Source: Stutzerimonas stutzeri
Lineage (GTDB): Bacteria; Pseudomonadota; Gammaproteobacteria; Pseudomonadales; Pseudomonadaceae
Direction of reading: 5' to 3'
Assembly (NCBI RefSeq): GCF_019090095.1
Contig: NZ_JAGQFP010000001.1
Span: forward strand, 2,019,001-2,083,000
Length of the DNA: 64,000 nt
This document shows positions 49,682-59,346 of the stretch, piece by piece. A model generated the notes under the pieces. That model was not told the origin of the DNA, ran no database searches, and saw only the letters and a program-made list of their open reading frames with translations. A program made the translations under genes and the position numbers. Each line of letters starts with the position of its first letter. Position 1 is the stretch's first letter.

Positions 49682-50973
49682 AGACTCGTTACGCACTCGC
49701 CACCCTGAGCCTGAGCCTGCTACTGGCCGCCTGCGGCGGCGAGGGCCAGGAGACCGCGCAATCCTATGGTGGCGATCCCAAGCTGCCCGACCCACAGCGC
49801 GGGCTGTTGCCCAGCATGACCATCGCCGATCCGGCGAAATGGGCGGGCGGCAAGCCATCCGTGCCACAGGGCTTTACCATCAGCGCCATCGCCAAGGATC
49901 TCAAGGTTCCGCGCCAGACGCTGTTGCTACCCAACGGCGACATCCTCGTGGCAGAAGGCAAAGGCGGCAACGCGCCTAAGCTCAAGCCAAAGGATGTGAT
50001 CGCCGGTTATATCAAGGCGCAGGGCACGACTTCGGTGAAAAGCGGCAACCGCCTGACCTTGCTGCGCGACGCCGACGGTGACGGCACCTACGAGTTGCAG
50101 GAAGTATTCGCCGACAACCTCAACGCGCCGTACGGGCTGGCACTGCATGAAAACGCCCTGTACGTGGCCAATCAGGACGCCCTGGTGCGCTTCGACTACC
50201 AGCCGGGGCAGACCAAGGCCGACGGTCCGCCGACCAAGGTCACCGACCTGCCCTCGCGGATCAACCACCACTGGACCAAGGCGCTGACCATCAGCCCGGA
50301 CGGCCGTTATCTGTACGTCGGCATCGGTTCGAACAGCAACATCACCGAGCGCGGGCTGGACGCCGAGGTGGACCGCGCGATGATCTGGCAGGTCGATGCC
50401 GAGACCGGCGCCCACCGGCCCTATGCCACCGGTGTTCGCAACCCTACGGCACTCGCCATCCAGCCAGGGTCGGGCCAGCTGTGGGCGGTAGCGAACGAGC
50501 GTGACGAACTGGGCCCGGACCTGGTCCCCGACTACCTCACCTCGATCCAGGATGGCGGTTTCTACGGCTGGCCGTACAGCTACTGGGGCCAGCACGTCGA
50601 TGACCGTGTGCGCCCGCAGAAGCCGGAGCTGGTCGCCCGCGCGATCAAGCCGGATTACGCCCTCGGCTCGCACGTCGCGGCGCTCGGCCTGGCCTTCTCC
50701 GATCCCGGCATGGGCGCGGAATTCGCCGACGGCGTCTTCATCGGCGAACACGGCAGCTGGAACCGTGAAAACCCGGTGGGCTACAAGGTGGTGTTCGTGC
50801 CCTTTCGTGATGGCCGCCCCAGCGGCGAGCCGGTGGACTTCGTCACCGGGTTCCGCACCAGTGACGGCAAGACCCATGGCCGCCCGGTCGGCGTGACCGT
50901 CGATCCGAAGGGCGCGCTGATCGTCGCCGACGACCTGGCGAACGTCGTCTGGCGAGTAACCCGCACCCAGTAG
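49678..50973 (+). CDS. PQQ-dependent sugar dehydrogenase-like lipoprotein (sorbosone dehydrogenase family)
   Basis: 431-residue protein. A lipobox (LLLAACGG) anchors it, and a six-bladed propeller follows: QTLLLPNGDILVAEGKG, RINHHWTKALTISPDGRYLYVGIGSNSN, VRNPTALAIQPGSGQLWAVANERDELG, DGVFIGEHGSWNRENPVGYKVVFVPF. HHWTK and GEHGSWNR are typical of the soluble glucose/sorbosone dehydrogenase family. Likely oxidises a sugar or aldose in the periplasm. Confidence 0.88.
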   Translation: MKTRYALATLSLSLLLAACGGEGQETAQSYGGDPKLPDPQRGLLPSMTIADPAKWAGGKPSVPQGFTISAIAKDLKVPRQTLLLPNGDILVAEGKGGNAPKLKPKDVIAGYIKAQGTTSVKSGNRLTLLRDADGDGTYELQEVFADNLNAPYGLALHENALYVANQDALVRFDYQPGQTKADGPPTKVTDLPSRINHHWTKALTISPDGRYLYVGIGSNSNITERGLDAEVDRAMIWQVDAETGAHRPYATGVRNPTALAIQPGSGQLWAVANERDELGPDLVPDYLTSIQDGGFYGWPYSYWGQHVDDRVRPQKPELVARAIKPDYALGSHVAALGLAFSDPGMGAEFADGVFIGEHGSWNRENPVGYKVVFVPFRDGRPSGEPVDFVTGFRTSDGKTHGRPVGVTVDPKGALIVADDLANVVWRVTRTQ

Positions 50974-51101
50974 TCATCCATTTTTTCTTTCACATCAGCC
51001 AGCGACCATAACGGTCGCTGGCTACACTTGCCCGCACCTGTAAAAACCACTCACGCCGCTTGAGCAACGCGTGCGCCGCTGCCTGGCCCAAGGAACCCGC
51101 A

Positions 51102-51488
51102 ATGATTGTTGTATATGGCATCAGAGAACGGCTCGACCCGATCAAGGCACGGCTGTCAGAGGTCATTCACGGGTGCATGCAGGCGGTTCTCGGCATGCCG
51201 GAGGACAAACGCGCCCATCGTTTCGTCCCCATGGACAGAGCGGATTTCTACTATCCGGGTGGCCGAAGCGACGCGTATACCGTCATCGAGATCAATATGA
51301 TGGCTGGGCGCAAACCCGAGACGCAGAAGGCGCTGATCAAGATGCTGTTTAGTGAGATCGAACGCCAGCTTGATCTCGCGCCAGTGGATGTGGAAATCAC
51401 AATCACGGAGCAGCAGCCCTATCAGTGGGGCTTCCGGGGAATGACCGGTGACGAAGTCCGCGACCTGACCTACACGATCAATCGATAA
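51102..51488 (+). CDS. Tautomerase-like protein lacking Pro1
   Basis: 128-residue protein of the 4-oxalocrotonate-tautomerase superfamily (Tautomerase_2 type): LDPIKARLSEVIHGCMQAVLGMPEDKRAHRF, TVIEINMMAGRKPETQKALIKMLF and VEITITEQQPYQWGFRG. The mature N-terminus is MIVV, so the catalytic proline that normally follows Met is Ile. AAGGA is upstream of the ATG at 51102. It may be catalytically inactive or act by another mechanism. Confidence 0.82.
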   Translation: MIVVYGIRERLDPIKARLSEVIHGCMQAVLGMPEDKRAHRFVPMDRADFYYPGGRSDAYTVIEINMMAGRKPETQKALIKMLFSEIERQLDLAPVDVEITITEQQPYQWGFRGMTGDEVRDLTYTINR

Positions 51489-51530
51489 CCGCTCGCCTGA
51501 CTACGCCAGGCCTGCAAGGACACTCCCGTA

Positions 51531-52145
51531 ATGCCCAGCCTCGAATTTCTCATCACATCGCTGATCGTCGTGCTCATCCCGGGAACCGGCGTCGTCTTCA
51601 CCGTCTCCACCGGGCTGACGATGGGCCGGCGCGCCAGCCTGCTCGCCTCGGCGGGCTGCACGCTGGGCATCGTGCCGCATCTGCTGGCGACCGTGCTCGG
51701 CCTGGCTGCCGTGATGCATACCAGTGCCCTGGCCTTCCAGGCGCTCAAGTATGCAGGCGTCGCCTACTTGCTCTATCTGGCGATCGCCACATGGCGCGAC
51801 CGGTCGGCGTTCGCCACCCAGTCGGTGGCGGTCAGCAACGGTGCACTCGGCCTCGTACTCAAGGCTTTTCTGCTGAACATCCTCAACCCCAAGCTGACGA
51901 TCTTCTTTCTCGCCTTCCTGCCGCAGTTCATCAGCCCCACCGCCGCCTCCCCTACCCTGCAGCTACTCACGCTCAGCGCCGTGTTCATGGCGATGACCTT
52001 CACCGTCTTCGTGCTGTACGGCCTGCTTGCCCATGCGTTCCGCACCGCGGTCATCGAATCGCCTCGGGTGCAAACCTGGATGCGCCGTGGTTTCGCCACC
52101 ACCTTCGCCGCGCTCGGCGTGCAACTGGCGGCCTCGGATCGATGA
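51531..52145 (+). CDS. LysE/RhtB-family amino-acid exporter
   Basis: 204-residue protein with six transmembrane segments. It has the family opening LIPGTGVVFTVSTGLTMGRRASLLASAGCTLG and the NPKLTIFFLAFLPQFISP motif after helix 3. Exports amino acids or homoserine lactone-like compounds. GGACACTCCCGTA precedes the ATG, with a weak ribosome site. Confidence 0.9.
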   Translation: MPSLEFLITSLIVVLIPGTGVVFTVSTGLTMGRRASLLASAGCTLGIVPHLLATVLGLAAVMHTSALAFQALKYAGVAYLLYLAIATWRDRSAFATQSVAVSNGALGLVLKAFLLNILNPKLTIFFLAFLPQFISPTAASPTLQLLTLSAVFMAMTFTVFVLYGLLAHAFRTAVIESPRVQTWMRRGFATTFAALGVQLAASDR

Positions 52146-52358
52146 GGGCCTGACCGCCGGCCGAAGAGCAACCGGCTGCCGCAGTCGACCGCGAGAGGTT
52201 TACACGCCTGGCACGGCCCCGCGTCGAGCGAAAACCGTATCGAAATCCAGTTCGGCGTGGTTTGATCGACACCCCTGCATTCAGGGCACGAGGCGAGACG
52301 CCGCGGCAGTAACACAGCCGGGGATTCAAGCACGACGGCAATCACAAGGAGGCGAGTC

Positions 52359-52757
52359 ATGAAGCAAAGCGGTAGTTGTCTGTGTGGCGGCATTCGATAC
52401 GAAATCGACGGGCCGCTGACCGACGTCCTGAACTGTCACTGTTCGATGTGCCGCAAGCTGCACGCCGCGGCGTTCAGGACACGAGCGAAGATTCGCGCGG
52501 CCGATTGGACGCTGCTCGATGGCCAGGACCTGATCAAGTTCTACGAATCGTCTCCAGGCGAATACAAGGGGTTCTGCTCGAACTGCGGCTCCAGCCTGTA
52601 CACGCGCTTCGATGCCAATCCGGACATCTATGGATTCGCACTCGGCACGCTCGACACCGACCCAGGCGTCGAAGCGCAGCGCCACGTGTTCGTGGATAGC
52701 AAGGCGCCGTGGTTTCACATCACCGATGACCTGCCCCAGCATGCCGAATACGACTGA
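52359..52757 (+). CDS. GFA-family (CENP-V/GFA) zinc protein
   Basis: 132-residue protein with the zinc cysteines of the GFA family: C7 and C9 (GSCLCGG), C26, C28 and C31 (NCHCSMC), C73 and C76 (FCSNCGSS). The fold binds two zinc ions. Family members are annotated as glutathione-dependent formaldehyde-activating, but the reaction is unproven. AAGGAGG precedes the ATG. Confidence 0.9.
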   Translation: MKQSGSCLCGGIRYEIDGPLTDVLNCHCSMCRKLHAAAFRTRAKIRAADWTLLDGQDLIKFYESSPGEYKGFCSNCGSSLYTRFDANPDIYGFALGTLDTDPGVEAQRHVFVDSKAPWFHITDDLPQHAEYD

Positions 52758-52769
52758 GCGGGCGCGCCG

Positions 52770-53105
52770 TTGAGCGGAATCACCGGCCAGCGCCGGGTTC
52801 GGCTATGGCTGCTTCTCAGCACACTGCATGCGCTGCTGCTGATGCTCGCCGTGTTCACCACGGCGCTGCGCGATACGCCTTTCGAGGCCGTCGGGATGAC
52901 GGTGCTGGCGATTCCTTATTTGCTCCAGCCGAGCGGCCTGCCCGTACTGCAGGGCAGCGGCGCGAGCGGCTGGGGGCTGCCGTCACCGAGCCTGTTGGGC
53001 TGGCTGCTTTCGCTGACGGCCTGGCTTGCATTCTATTGGCTGGTCGCCGGTGGCATCGAACGGCTGATCAAACGCGCTACGGCCCGGCGCACTGACGCCG
53101 CCTGA
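52770..53105 (+). CDS. Hypothetical membrane protein
   Basis: 111-residue protein with TTG start at 52770, 12 bp after the GFA gene. Hydrophobic segments at about 12-31, 41-55 and 74-93. Family not recognised; probable co-transcription with the GFA gene is inferred from spacing. Confidence 0.6.
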   Translation: MSGITGQRRVRLWLLLSTLHALLLMLAVFTTALRDTPFEAVGMTVLAIPYLLQPSGLPVLQGSGASGWGLPSPSLLGWLLSLTAWLAFYWLVAGGIERLIKRATARRTDAA

Positions 53106-53146
53106 TCGACAGCAACGCCTCGCGAGGGCCGGCAACCTTGCGATCG

Positions 53147-53893
53147 CTAACGGGCCGCCGCGTAGGCCTGGCACGCCGAGGCGAAGGCCTGGAACAGCTT
53201 CAGCGATTCGGGATTCTCCGCAATGCGCCATTCCGGATGCCATTGCACGCCAATGGCGAAACCCGGAGCGTCACGCACGGAGACGGCTTCCACCAGGCCG
53301 TCCGGCGCCACCGCTTCGACGCGCAGAGGCGCGGCCAGCCGGTCGATGCCCTGGCTGTGCAACGAGTTGACCTGGAACACCGCGGGCAACCCGATCCGCT
53401 CGAACACGCCGTCCGGCCGAACCGTCACCGCATGCTGCGGCACGTACTGCTCGGCCAGCGAATCGCTTTGCGGTTCGCGGTGGTCGAGATAGCCCGGCAG
53501 TTCCTGCACGCGCTGGTGCAGGCTGCCGCCGAGCGTGACGTTGAGTTCCTGGAAGCCACGGCAGATGCAGAACACCGGCACGCCGCGTTCGATGGCCAGA
53601 CGCAGCAATGGCAGGGTGTTGGCATCGCGGTGCGGGTCATGCGCGGTGCCGGCCAGGCTTGCCGGGCCGTCGTACCGGTGGGGTTCGACATTGGACGGCG
53701 AGCCGGTGAAGAGGATGCCGTCCAGGCTGTCGAGCAGCCGCTGCGGATCGCTCGGCGTGCTACGCGCCGGTAGCACCAGCGGCACGCCAGCAAAGGCCGC
53801 CGCCTCGACGTACTTGTCGCCGACGGTGTGTGAATCGTATTTGCCGAGCTGCTGTCGGCAGGCGGTAACGCCAATCAAGGGCACGCGGGACAT
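53147..53893 (-). CDS. puuD: Gamma-glutamyl-GABA hydrolase (class I glutamine amidotransferase-like)
   Basis: 248-residue PuuD/peptidase C26-type protein. The nucleophile is C111 in CICRGFQELNV (CRG-x-Q instead of CLG-x-Q, as in PuuD); H219 and E221 in QWHPEW complete the triad. It releases GABA and glutamate from gamma-glutamyl-GABA. The ATG at 53893 is chosen over a TTG six bases upstream. Last gene of the puu-like cluster. Confidence 0.88.
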   Translation of the reverse strand: MSRVPLIGVTACRQQLGKYDSHTVGDKYVEAAAFAGVPLVLPARSTPSDPQRLLDSLDGILFTGSPSNVEPHRYDGPASLAGTAHDPHRDANTLPLLRLAIERGVPVFCICRGFQELNVTLGGSLHQRVQELPGYLDHREPQSDSLAEQYVPQHAVTVRPDGVFERIGLPAVFQVNSLHSQGIDRLAAPLRVEAVAPDGLVEAVSVRDAPGFAIGVQWHPEWRIAENPESLKLFQAFASACQAYAAAR

Positions 53894-53943
53894 AAACAAT
53901 TCTCCGAAAAGCCCGCCAGCGGGTCACGCTGGCGGAGATCGCA

Positions 53944-55221
53944 TCAGACGCCCAGGCGATCACGTAGCTGGTAATAGGCGGCGCCCATGGCCGTGAACGG
54001 CACACGTAGCAACTGACCACCCGGGAAGGGGTAATGCGGCAGACTGGCGAACGCGTCGAAGCGCTCGGCTTGCCCGCGCAGCGCCTCGGCCAGCATCTTG
54101 CCGGCGAGGTGGGTATAGGTGACGCCGTGGCCACTGCAGCCCTGGGAGTAATAGAGGTTGTCGCCGATGCGCCCGACCTGGGGCAGGCGCGACAGGGTCA
54201 GCAGGAAGTTGCCGGTCCAGGTGTAATCGATGCGGACATCGCGCAACTGCGGGAAGGTCTTGAGCAGTTTCGGCCGGATGATCGCCTCGATGTCCGCCGG
54301 ATCCCGCGCCCCGTAGACCACGCCACCGCCATAGATCAGGCGCTTGTCGCCGCTCAGGCGGAAGTAGTCGAGCAGGTAGTTGCAGTCCTCGACGCAGTAG
54401 TCCTGTGGCAGCAGGCTGCGAGCCAGTTCCTCGGACAGCGGTTCGGTGGCAATCACCTGAGTACCGCAGGGCATCGACTTGGAGGCCAGTTCCGGGACCA
54501 ACCCGCCGAGGTAGGCGTTGCCCGCCAACACCACGAAGCGGGCTTTGACCTGGCCGCGCTCGGTGTGCACGACCGGCTGAGCGCCGCGGTCGATACGAAC
54601 CGCCGCGCTCTGCTCGTAGATCGCGCCGCCCAGCGAGGCGACCGCCGCCGCTTCGCCCAGCGCCAGGTTGAGCGGGTGGATATGGCCACCGCTCATGTCC
54701 AGCATGCCGCCGACATAACGCTCGGTCCCGACCACTTCACGGATGCGGCGCTCGTCCAGCAGCTCCAGCTGGGTGTGTCCGTATCGCTCCCAGAGCTTCT
54801 TCTGCGCCTCGAGATGGCCCAGCTGCTTGGGCGTGATAGCGGCGAACACACCGCCGTCCTTCAGGTCGCAGTCGATGCCATAGCGGGCGACGCGCTCGCG
54901 GATGATGCGCCCGCCCTCGAAGGCCATGTCGCCAAGCAACCGCGCCTGGGTGGCACCGAGCTGGCGTTCGATGACATCGATGTCGCGGCTGTAGCTGTTG
55001 ACGATCTGCCCGCCGTTGCGCCCCGAGGCGCCGAAGCCGACTTTCGCGGCTTCCAGCACGGTCACGCTGAAGCCGTTCTCCAGCAGGAACAAGGCCGTCG
55101 ACAGGCCGGTATAGCCGGCGCCGACGACGCAGACGTCGCATTCGACGGACTCGCTGAGTTGCGGATAGTCCACGCGGATGTTGCGCGAAGCGGCGTAGTA
55201 GCTGTTGACGTGTTGAGTCAT
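53944..55221 (-). CDS. puuB: Gamma-glutamylputrescine oxidoreductase (FAD)
   Basis: 425-residue DAO-fold flavoprotein: CDVCVVGAGYTGLSTALFLLENGFSVTVLEA is the N-terminal dinucleotide fold, with GFGASGRNGGQ as the flavin-contact motif and GCSGHGVTYTHLAGKMLAEAL near the C-terminus. It oxidises gamma-glutamylputrescine to the aldehyde. It sits between puuC and puuD in the same direction. Confidence 0.88.
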   Translation of the reverse strand: MTQHVNSYYAASRNIRVDYPQLSESVECDVCVVGAGYTGLSTALFLLENGFSVTVLEAAKVGFGASGRNGGQIVNSYSRDIDVIERQLGATQARLLGDMAFEGGRIIRERVARYGIDCDLKDGGVFAAITPKQLGHLEAQKKLWERYGHTQLELLDERRIREVVGTERYVGGMLDMSGGHIHPLNLALGEAAAVASLGGAIYEQSAAVRIDRGAQPVVHTERGQVKARFVVLAGNAYLGGLVPELASKSMPCGTQVIATEPLSEELARSLLPQDYCVEDCNYLLDYFRLSGDKRLIYGGGVVYGARDPADIEAIIRPKLLKTFPQLRDVRIDYTWTGNFLLTLSRLPQVGRIGDNLYYSQGCSGHGVTYTHLAGKMLAEALRGQAERFDAFASLPHYPFPGGQLLRVPFTAMGAAYYQLRDRLGV

Positions 55222-55347
55222 AGGGAAATCCCCAAACCTGGTTGAACGCGCATCTGTCGTGGCCAGCCAGCGGCTTGGCGCAGCGACGCGATGCGCGACG
55301 GTGAATGAACGAAGCGGCGCCAGCGGCCGCCAGTCGTGGATGGCTCG

Positions 55348-56841
55348 CTAGAGCTTGATCCAGGTAGCCTTCAGCTCGGTGTACTTGTCGAAGGCATGCA
55401 AGGACTTGTCCCGACCGTTACCCGACTGCTTGTAGCCACCAAACGGCGCAGTCATGTCGCCCCCATCGTACTGGTTGATCCAGACGCTGCCGGCACGCAA
55501 CGCGCGGGCGGTGCGATGGGCCCGCGAGAGATCGGCGGTCCACACCGCGGCGGCCAGGCCATAGGGGGTGTCGTTGGCGATGTTCACCGCCTCCTCATCG
55601 TTGTCGAAGGCGATCACCGACAGCACCGGACCGAAGATTTCTTCGCGAGCGATGCGCATGGCGTTGGTCACCCCGTCGAACAGCGTCGGCTCGACATAGC
55701 TGCCGCCGGTGTCCTGCAGGGCGCGCTGGCCACCGCTCATGAGCACGGCGCCCTCGTCCCGTCCCGCCTGGATGAAACCGAGCACGGTGTCCAGATGCCC
55801 GCCGTCGACCAACGCGCCGATGCGTGTGTTCGGGTCCAGCGGGTGCCCCGGCTGCCAGCGTTGCAACGCGGCGACCACCAGCGGCAGGAAGCGATCCTTG
55901 ATCGAGCGCTCCACCAGCAACCGCGAGCCGGCGATGCACACCTCTCCCTGGTTGAAGGCGATGGCCGCGGCCGCCGCCTCGGCCGCCGCCTCGAGATCCG
56001 GTGCATCGGCGAAGACGATGTTCGGGCTCTTGCCGCCGGCTTCGAGCCAGACCCGTTTCATGTTCGACTGACCGGCATCGATCATCAGTTGCTTGGCGAC
56101 CCGGGTCGAGCCGGTGAACACCAGCGTGTCGACGTCCATGTGCCGCGCCAGCGCGCTGCCGACGGTGTGGCCATAGCCGGGCAGCACGTTGAAGACGCCA
56201 GCCGGAATGCCGGCATCGAGCGCCAGCTGGGCGATGCGTATGGCGGTAAGCGGCGACTTCTCCGAGGGCTTGAGCACCACCGAATTGCCGGTCGCCAGGG
56301 CCGGTCCGAGTTTCCAGCAGGCCATCATCAGCGGGAAGTTCCAGGGCACGATCGCCGCCACCACACCGACCGGCTCGCGGGTGATCAAACCAAGCTGGTC
56401 GTGAGGCGTCGCTGCGACCTCGCCGTAGACCTTGTCGATGGCTTCGGCGCTCCAGCGAATCACGTTGGCCGCCGCCGGCACATCGATGCTCAGCGAATCG
56501 CCGATGGGCTTGCCCATGTCCAGGGTCTCGAGCAGCGCCAGCTCTTCGGCGTGGGCGAGCAAACGATCGGCGAACGCGATCAGCACGCGCTTGCGCTCTG
56601 CCGGCGCGCGATGCGCCCAGTCGCCGCGCTCGAAGCTGTCGCGCGCGGCCGTTACCGCCAGCTCCGCATCTTCGCCGGTGCAACTGGCGATGCGGGCCAG
56701 CTGGCGGCCATCGACGGGGCTGATGTTGTCGAACACCGCGCCGCCCACGGCGTCACGGTAGTGCCCATCGATGAACGCACGGCCTTCGATGTGCAGCGCG
56801 CGGGCGCGCTGTTCCCAATCGTTTGCGGTCAGGGTGGTCAT
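55348..56841 (-). CDS. puuC: Gamma-glutamyl-gamma-aminobutyraldehyde dehydrogenase
   Basis: 497-residue aldehyde dehydrogenase with all catalytic residues: N168 (VPWNFPL), K191, E267 (LEAGGKSPN) and C302 (NQGEVCIAGSR). The PuuC/KauB branch oxidises gamma-glutamyl-aminobutyraldehyde (and related aldehydes) with NAD(P). It follows the puuA-like synthetase by 12 bp. Confidence 0.9.
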   Translation of the reverse strand: MTTLTANDWEQRARALHIEGRAFIDGHYRDAVGGAVFDNISPVDGRQLARIASCTGEDAELAVTAARDSFERGDWAHRAPAERKRVLIAFADRLLAHAEELALLETLDMGKPIGDSLSIDVPAAANVIRWSAEAIDKVYGEVAATPHDQLGLITREPVGVVAAIVPWNFPLMMACWKLGPALATGNSVVLKPSEKSPLTAIRIAQLALDAGIPAGVFNVLPGYGHTVGSALARHMDVDTLVFTGSTRVAKQLMIDAGQSNMKRVWLEAGGKSPNIVFADAPDLEAAAEAAAAAIAFNQGEVCIAGSRLLVERSIKDRFLPLVVAALQRWQPGHPLDPNTRIGALVDGGHLDTVLGFIQAGRDEGAVLMSGGQRALQDTGGSYVEPTLFDGVTNAMRIAREEIFGPVLSVIAFDNDEEAVNIANDTPYGLAAAVWTADLSRAHRTARALRAGSVWINQYDGGDMTAPFGGYKQSGNGRDKSLHAFDKYTELKATWIKL

Positions 56842-56853
56842 CCGTTCAACTCC

Positions 56854-58236
56854 TCAGACCGTGTGCAGGTACCAGTTGTATTCCAGGTCGGAAATGGTGC
56901 TTTCGAATTCCGCCATTTCCGCCTCCTTGCAGGCGACAAAAATGTCGATGTAATCGGGGCTGATGTACTTGTTCAGCACCTCGCTGTCGTCCAGTTCGCG
57001 CAAGGCGTCGCGCAGGTTGGTCGGCAGGGCCTGCTCGAGCTGTTCGTAGGCGTTGCCCTCCACCGCGGGCCCCGGATCGAGCTCGTTGGTCAGGCCGTGG
57101 TGAATGCCGGCGAGTATCGCGGCCATCATCAGGTACGGGTTGGCGTCGGCGCCGGCCACCCGGTGTTCGATGCGGATCGCCTCGCTGCTGCCGGTGGGCA
57201 CGCGCACCGCGACCGTGCGGTTGTCCAGCCCCCAGCTCGGGGCGTTGGGCACGTAGAACTGGGCACCGAAACGGCGGTAGGAGTTGACGTTGGGGCAAAG
57301 GAAGGCCATCGACGCCGGCATGGTTTCGAGGATCCCGGCCACCGCATGGCGCAGCGGCGCGTGCTGCTCCGGATCGTCAGTGGCGAAGATGTTCTTCCCG
57401 GTCTTCTTGTCCAGCAGCGAGATGTGCACATGCAGCCCGTTGCCGGCCTGGCCGGGATAGGGCTTGGCCATGAAGGTGGTGTCCATCTCGTGGTCGTAGG
57501 CGACGTTCTTGATCAGGCGCTTGAGCAGCACGGCATGGTCGCAGGCCTTGATGGCGTCCTCGGCGTGGTGCAGGTTGACCTCGAACTGCGCCGGGGCACT
57601 CTCCTTGACGATGGCGTCGGCCGGCAACGCCTGCTCCCGCGCGGCTTCGAGGATGTCCTGCAGGCAGTCGGAATACTCGTCGAGGTCGTCGATCAGGTAC
57701 ACCTGGGTGGATATCGGCCGCTTGCCGGACAGCGGAGAGCGCGGCGGTTGCGGCCGGCCGTTCACGTTGTCCTGATCGATCAGGTAGAACTCGAGCTCGA
57801 ACGCCGCGCAGATCGTCAGCCCCAGCTCATCGAAGCGCTGCACGACCTGACGCAGCACTTCACGCGGGTCGGCGAAGAACGGCGTGCCGTCCAGCTCGTG
57901 CATGGTCATGAGCAATTGGGCGGTCGGACGCTTCTGCCAAGGCTCGGGGCTCAGCGTGTCGGGGATCGGATAGCACACGCGGTCGGCATCGCCGATGTCC
58001 ATGCCCAGACCGGTGCTTTCCACCGTGGTGCCGTTGATGTCCAGGGCGAATAGCGAGGCGGGCAGCTTGATCCCGTTCTCGTACACCTTGTGCAAGCTTG
58101 CTCGCTCGACGCGCTTGCCACGGACGATCCCGTTCATGTCCGCGATCAGCAAATCGACGTACTGGATTTCGGGATGCTCCTTCAGAAAGCTGTTTGCTTC
58201 GTTGAGCTGTATGACACGGGGGGATACGGAGATCAT
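56854..58236 (-). CDS. puuA: Gamma-glutamylputrescine synthetase, glutamine-synthetase family
   Basis: 460-residue GS-like ligase. VDLLIADMNGIVRGKRVER opens the GS beta-grasp, and the ATP/metal regions include FELEFYLID, GNGLHVHISLLDKKTGKN, RIEHRVAGADANPYL. It joins glutamate to putrescine, the first step of the pathway. The start at 58236 is chosen because family members begin with SVSPRVIQLNEAN; the 19-residue extension to 58293 has no ribosome site. First gene of puuA-C-B-D. Confidence 0.88.
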   Translation of the reverse strand: MISVSPRVIQLNEANSFLKEHPEIQYVDLLIADMNGIVRGKRVERASLHKVYENGIKLPASLFALDINGTTVESTGLGMDIGDADRVCYPIPDTLSPEPWQKRPTAQLLMTMHELDGTPFFADPREVLRQVVQRFDELGLTICAAFELEFYLIDQDNVNGRPQPPRSPLSGKRPISTQVYLIDDLDEYSDCLQDILEAAREQALPADAIVKESAPAQFEVNLHHAEDAIKACDHAVLLKRLIKNVAYDHEMDTTFMAKPYPGQAGNGLHVHISLLDKKTGKNIFATDDPEQHAPLRHAVAGILETMPASMAFLCPNVNSYRRFGAQFYVPNAPSWGLDNRTVAVRVPTGSSEAIRIEHRVAGADANPYLMMAAILAGIHHGLTNELDPGPAVEGNAYEQLEQALPTNLRDALRELDDSEVLNKYISPDYIDIFVACKEAEMAEFESTISDLEYNWYLHTV

Positions 58237-58425
58237 TTTGGCTACATCCTGGCTGCTGACGCGCTGGTTTCGCAGCGAATTTGTTATTGGCACTGGCTGC
58301 GGGCGCCGATGGCGCTAAGCGGCTATCGCAGGCCTGTGAGCGATTTGATTCGCAGTCTCGGGCCGAGTATAAAATGCGCGCCGAAGCAACCCATAGCGGC
58401 AAAATCGCAAAGGATGTTTGCGCTG

Positions 58426-59307
58426 ATGCAATATCAAATCACTCACGCGGACCTCAGTCTCGTGCTCGCCCTGGTGCGCGGACGCACCCTGGCCAAAGCC
58501 GCCGAGCTGCTGCAGGTGGACGTTTCCACGGTGTTCCGCGCGCTGCGCAAACTCGAAGCCAACCTGGAAGTGGCGCTGTTCGAAAAAAACCGCCGGGGCT
58601 ACACCCCCACCCAGGGCGGCCAGGCGCTGGCCGAGCAGGCAGAGCGGGCCGAGCAGGCGCTGGAAACGGCGCGAATCGCGCTGACGCTCGGCGAGAAGAC
58701 CATCAGCGGCACCGTCCGGCTGACCTGCACCGACGCCGTGCTGCGCAGCCTGCTGATCCCGGTATTGTCAGAACTGATGACGCGCTATCCGGCCATTTCG
58801 CTCGAACTGGCGACGTCCAACGCCTTCGCCAGCCTGAGCAGGCGCGATGCGGACATCGCCTTGCGTCTCTCCAACGCCCCGCCCGAACACCTCGCCGGCC
58901 GGCGTTTGAGCAAAAGCTCCTATTACGTCTGCGGCCACCCCAGCTACCAGGCGCTGTATCAGCAGGCGCCAACGGAGCTCGCCTGGATCGCGCCGGACGA
59001 CTCGCTGTCGGATCACGTCTCCGTGGCCTGGCGCCTGCAGGCGCACCCCAGCGTGGTGCCGCGCTATCGCTGTAGCAGTATCTCGGCGGTGGGCAGCCTG
59101 GTGGGTGCGGGTTTGGGCGTCGCCGCCCTGCCCGACTTCCTGATCAGCAGCCTGGACGGCACCGAGCGCTTGAGCGGTCCGCTCGAGGGTTGCGATACCG
59201 ATATCTGGCTGCTCACACGCCCGGACAGCCTGTCGCTTCGCTCGGTCCACGTGTTCTTCAATGAATTGGCCGAACTCCTCCGAGCCCGGCTGCTGGCCAA
59301 CGGCTGA
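58426..59307 (+). CDS. LysR-family regulator divergent from puuA
   Basis: 293-residue LysR regulator. N-terminal winged HTH (LALVRGRTLAKAAELLQVDVSTVFRALRKLEANL, residues about 10-45) is followed by an effector domain starting ISGTVRLTCTDAVLRSLLIP. Start at ATG 58426, with AAAGGA 12 bp upstream; ATG 58414 abuts that site. It faces puuA across 189 bp and probably controls the polyamine operon. Confidence 0.88.
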   Translation: MQYQITHADLSLVLALVRGRTLAKAAELLQVDVSTVFRALRKLEANLEVALFEKNRRGYTPTQGGQALAEQAERAEQALETARIALTLGEKTISGTVRLTCTDAVLRSLLIPVLSELMTRYPAISLELATSNAFASLSRRDADIALRLSNAPPEHLAGRRLSKSSYYVCGHPSYQALYQQAPTELAWIAPDDSLSDHVSVAWRLQAHPSVVPRYRCSSISAVGSLVGAGLGVAALPDFLISSLDGTERLSGPLEGCDTDIWLLTRPDSLSLRSVHVFFNELAELLRARLLANG

Positions 59308-59346
59308 CCTGGCGCCAACCGCCGGCATGCCCGCCGGCGGCACGGA

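Noticed and set aside
55336..58053. 905-codon frame antisense to puuC and puuA
   Set aside because: Spans two well-supported genes on the other strand and has no recognisable domain.
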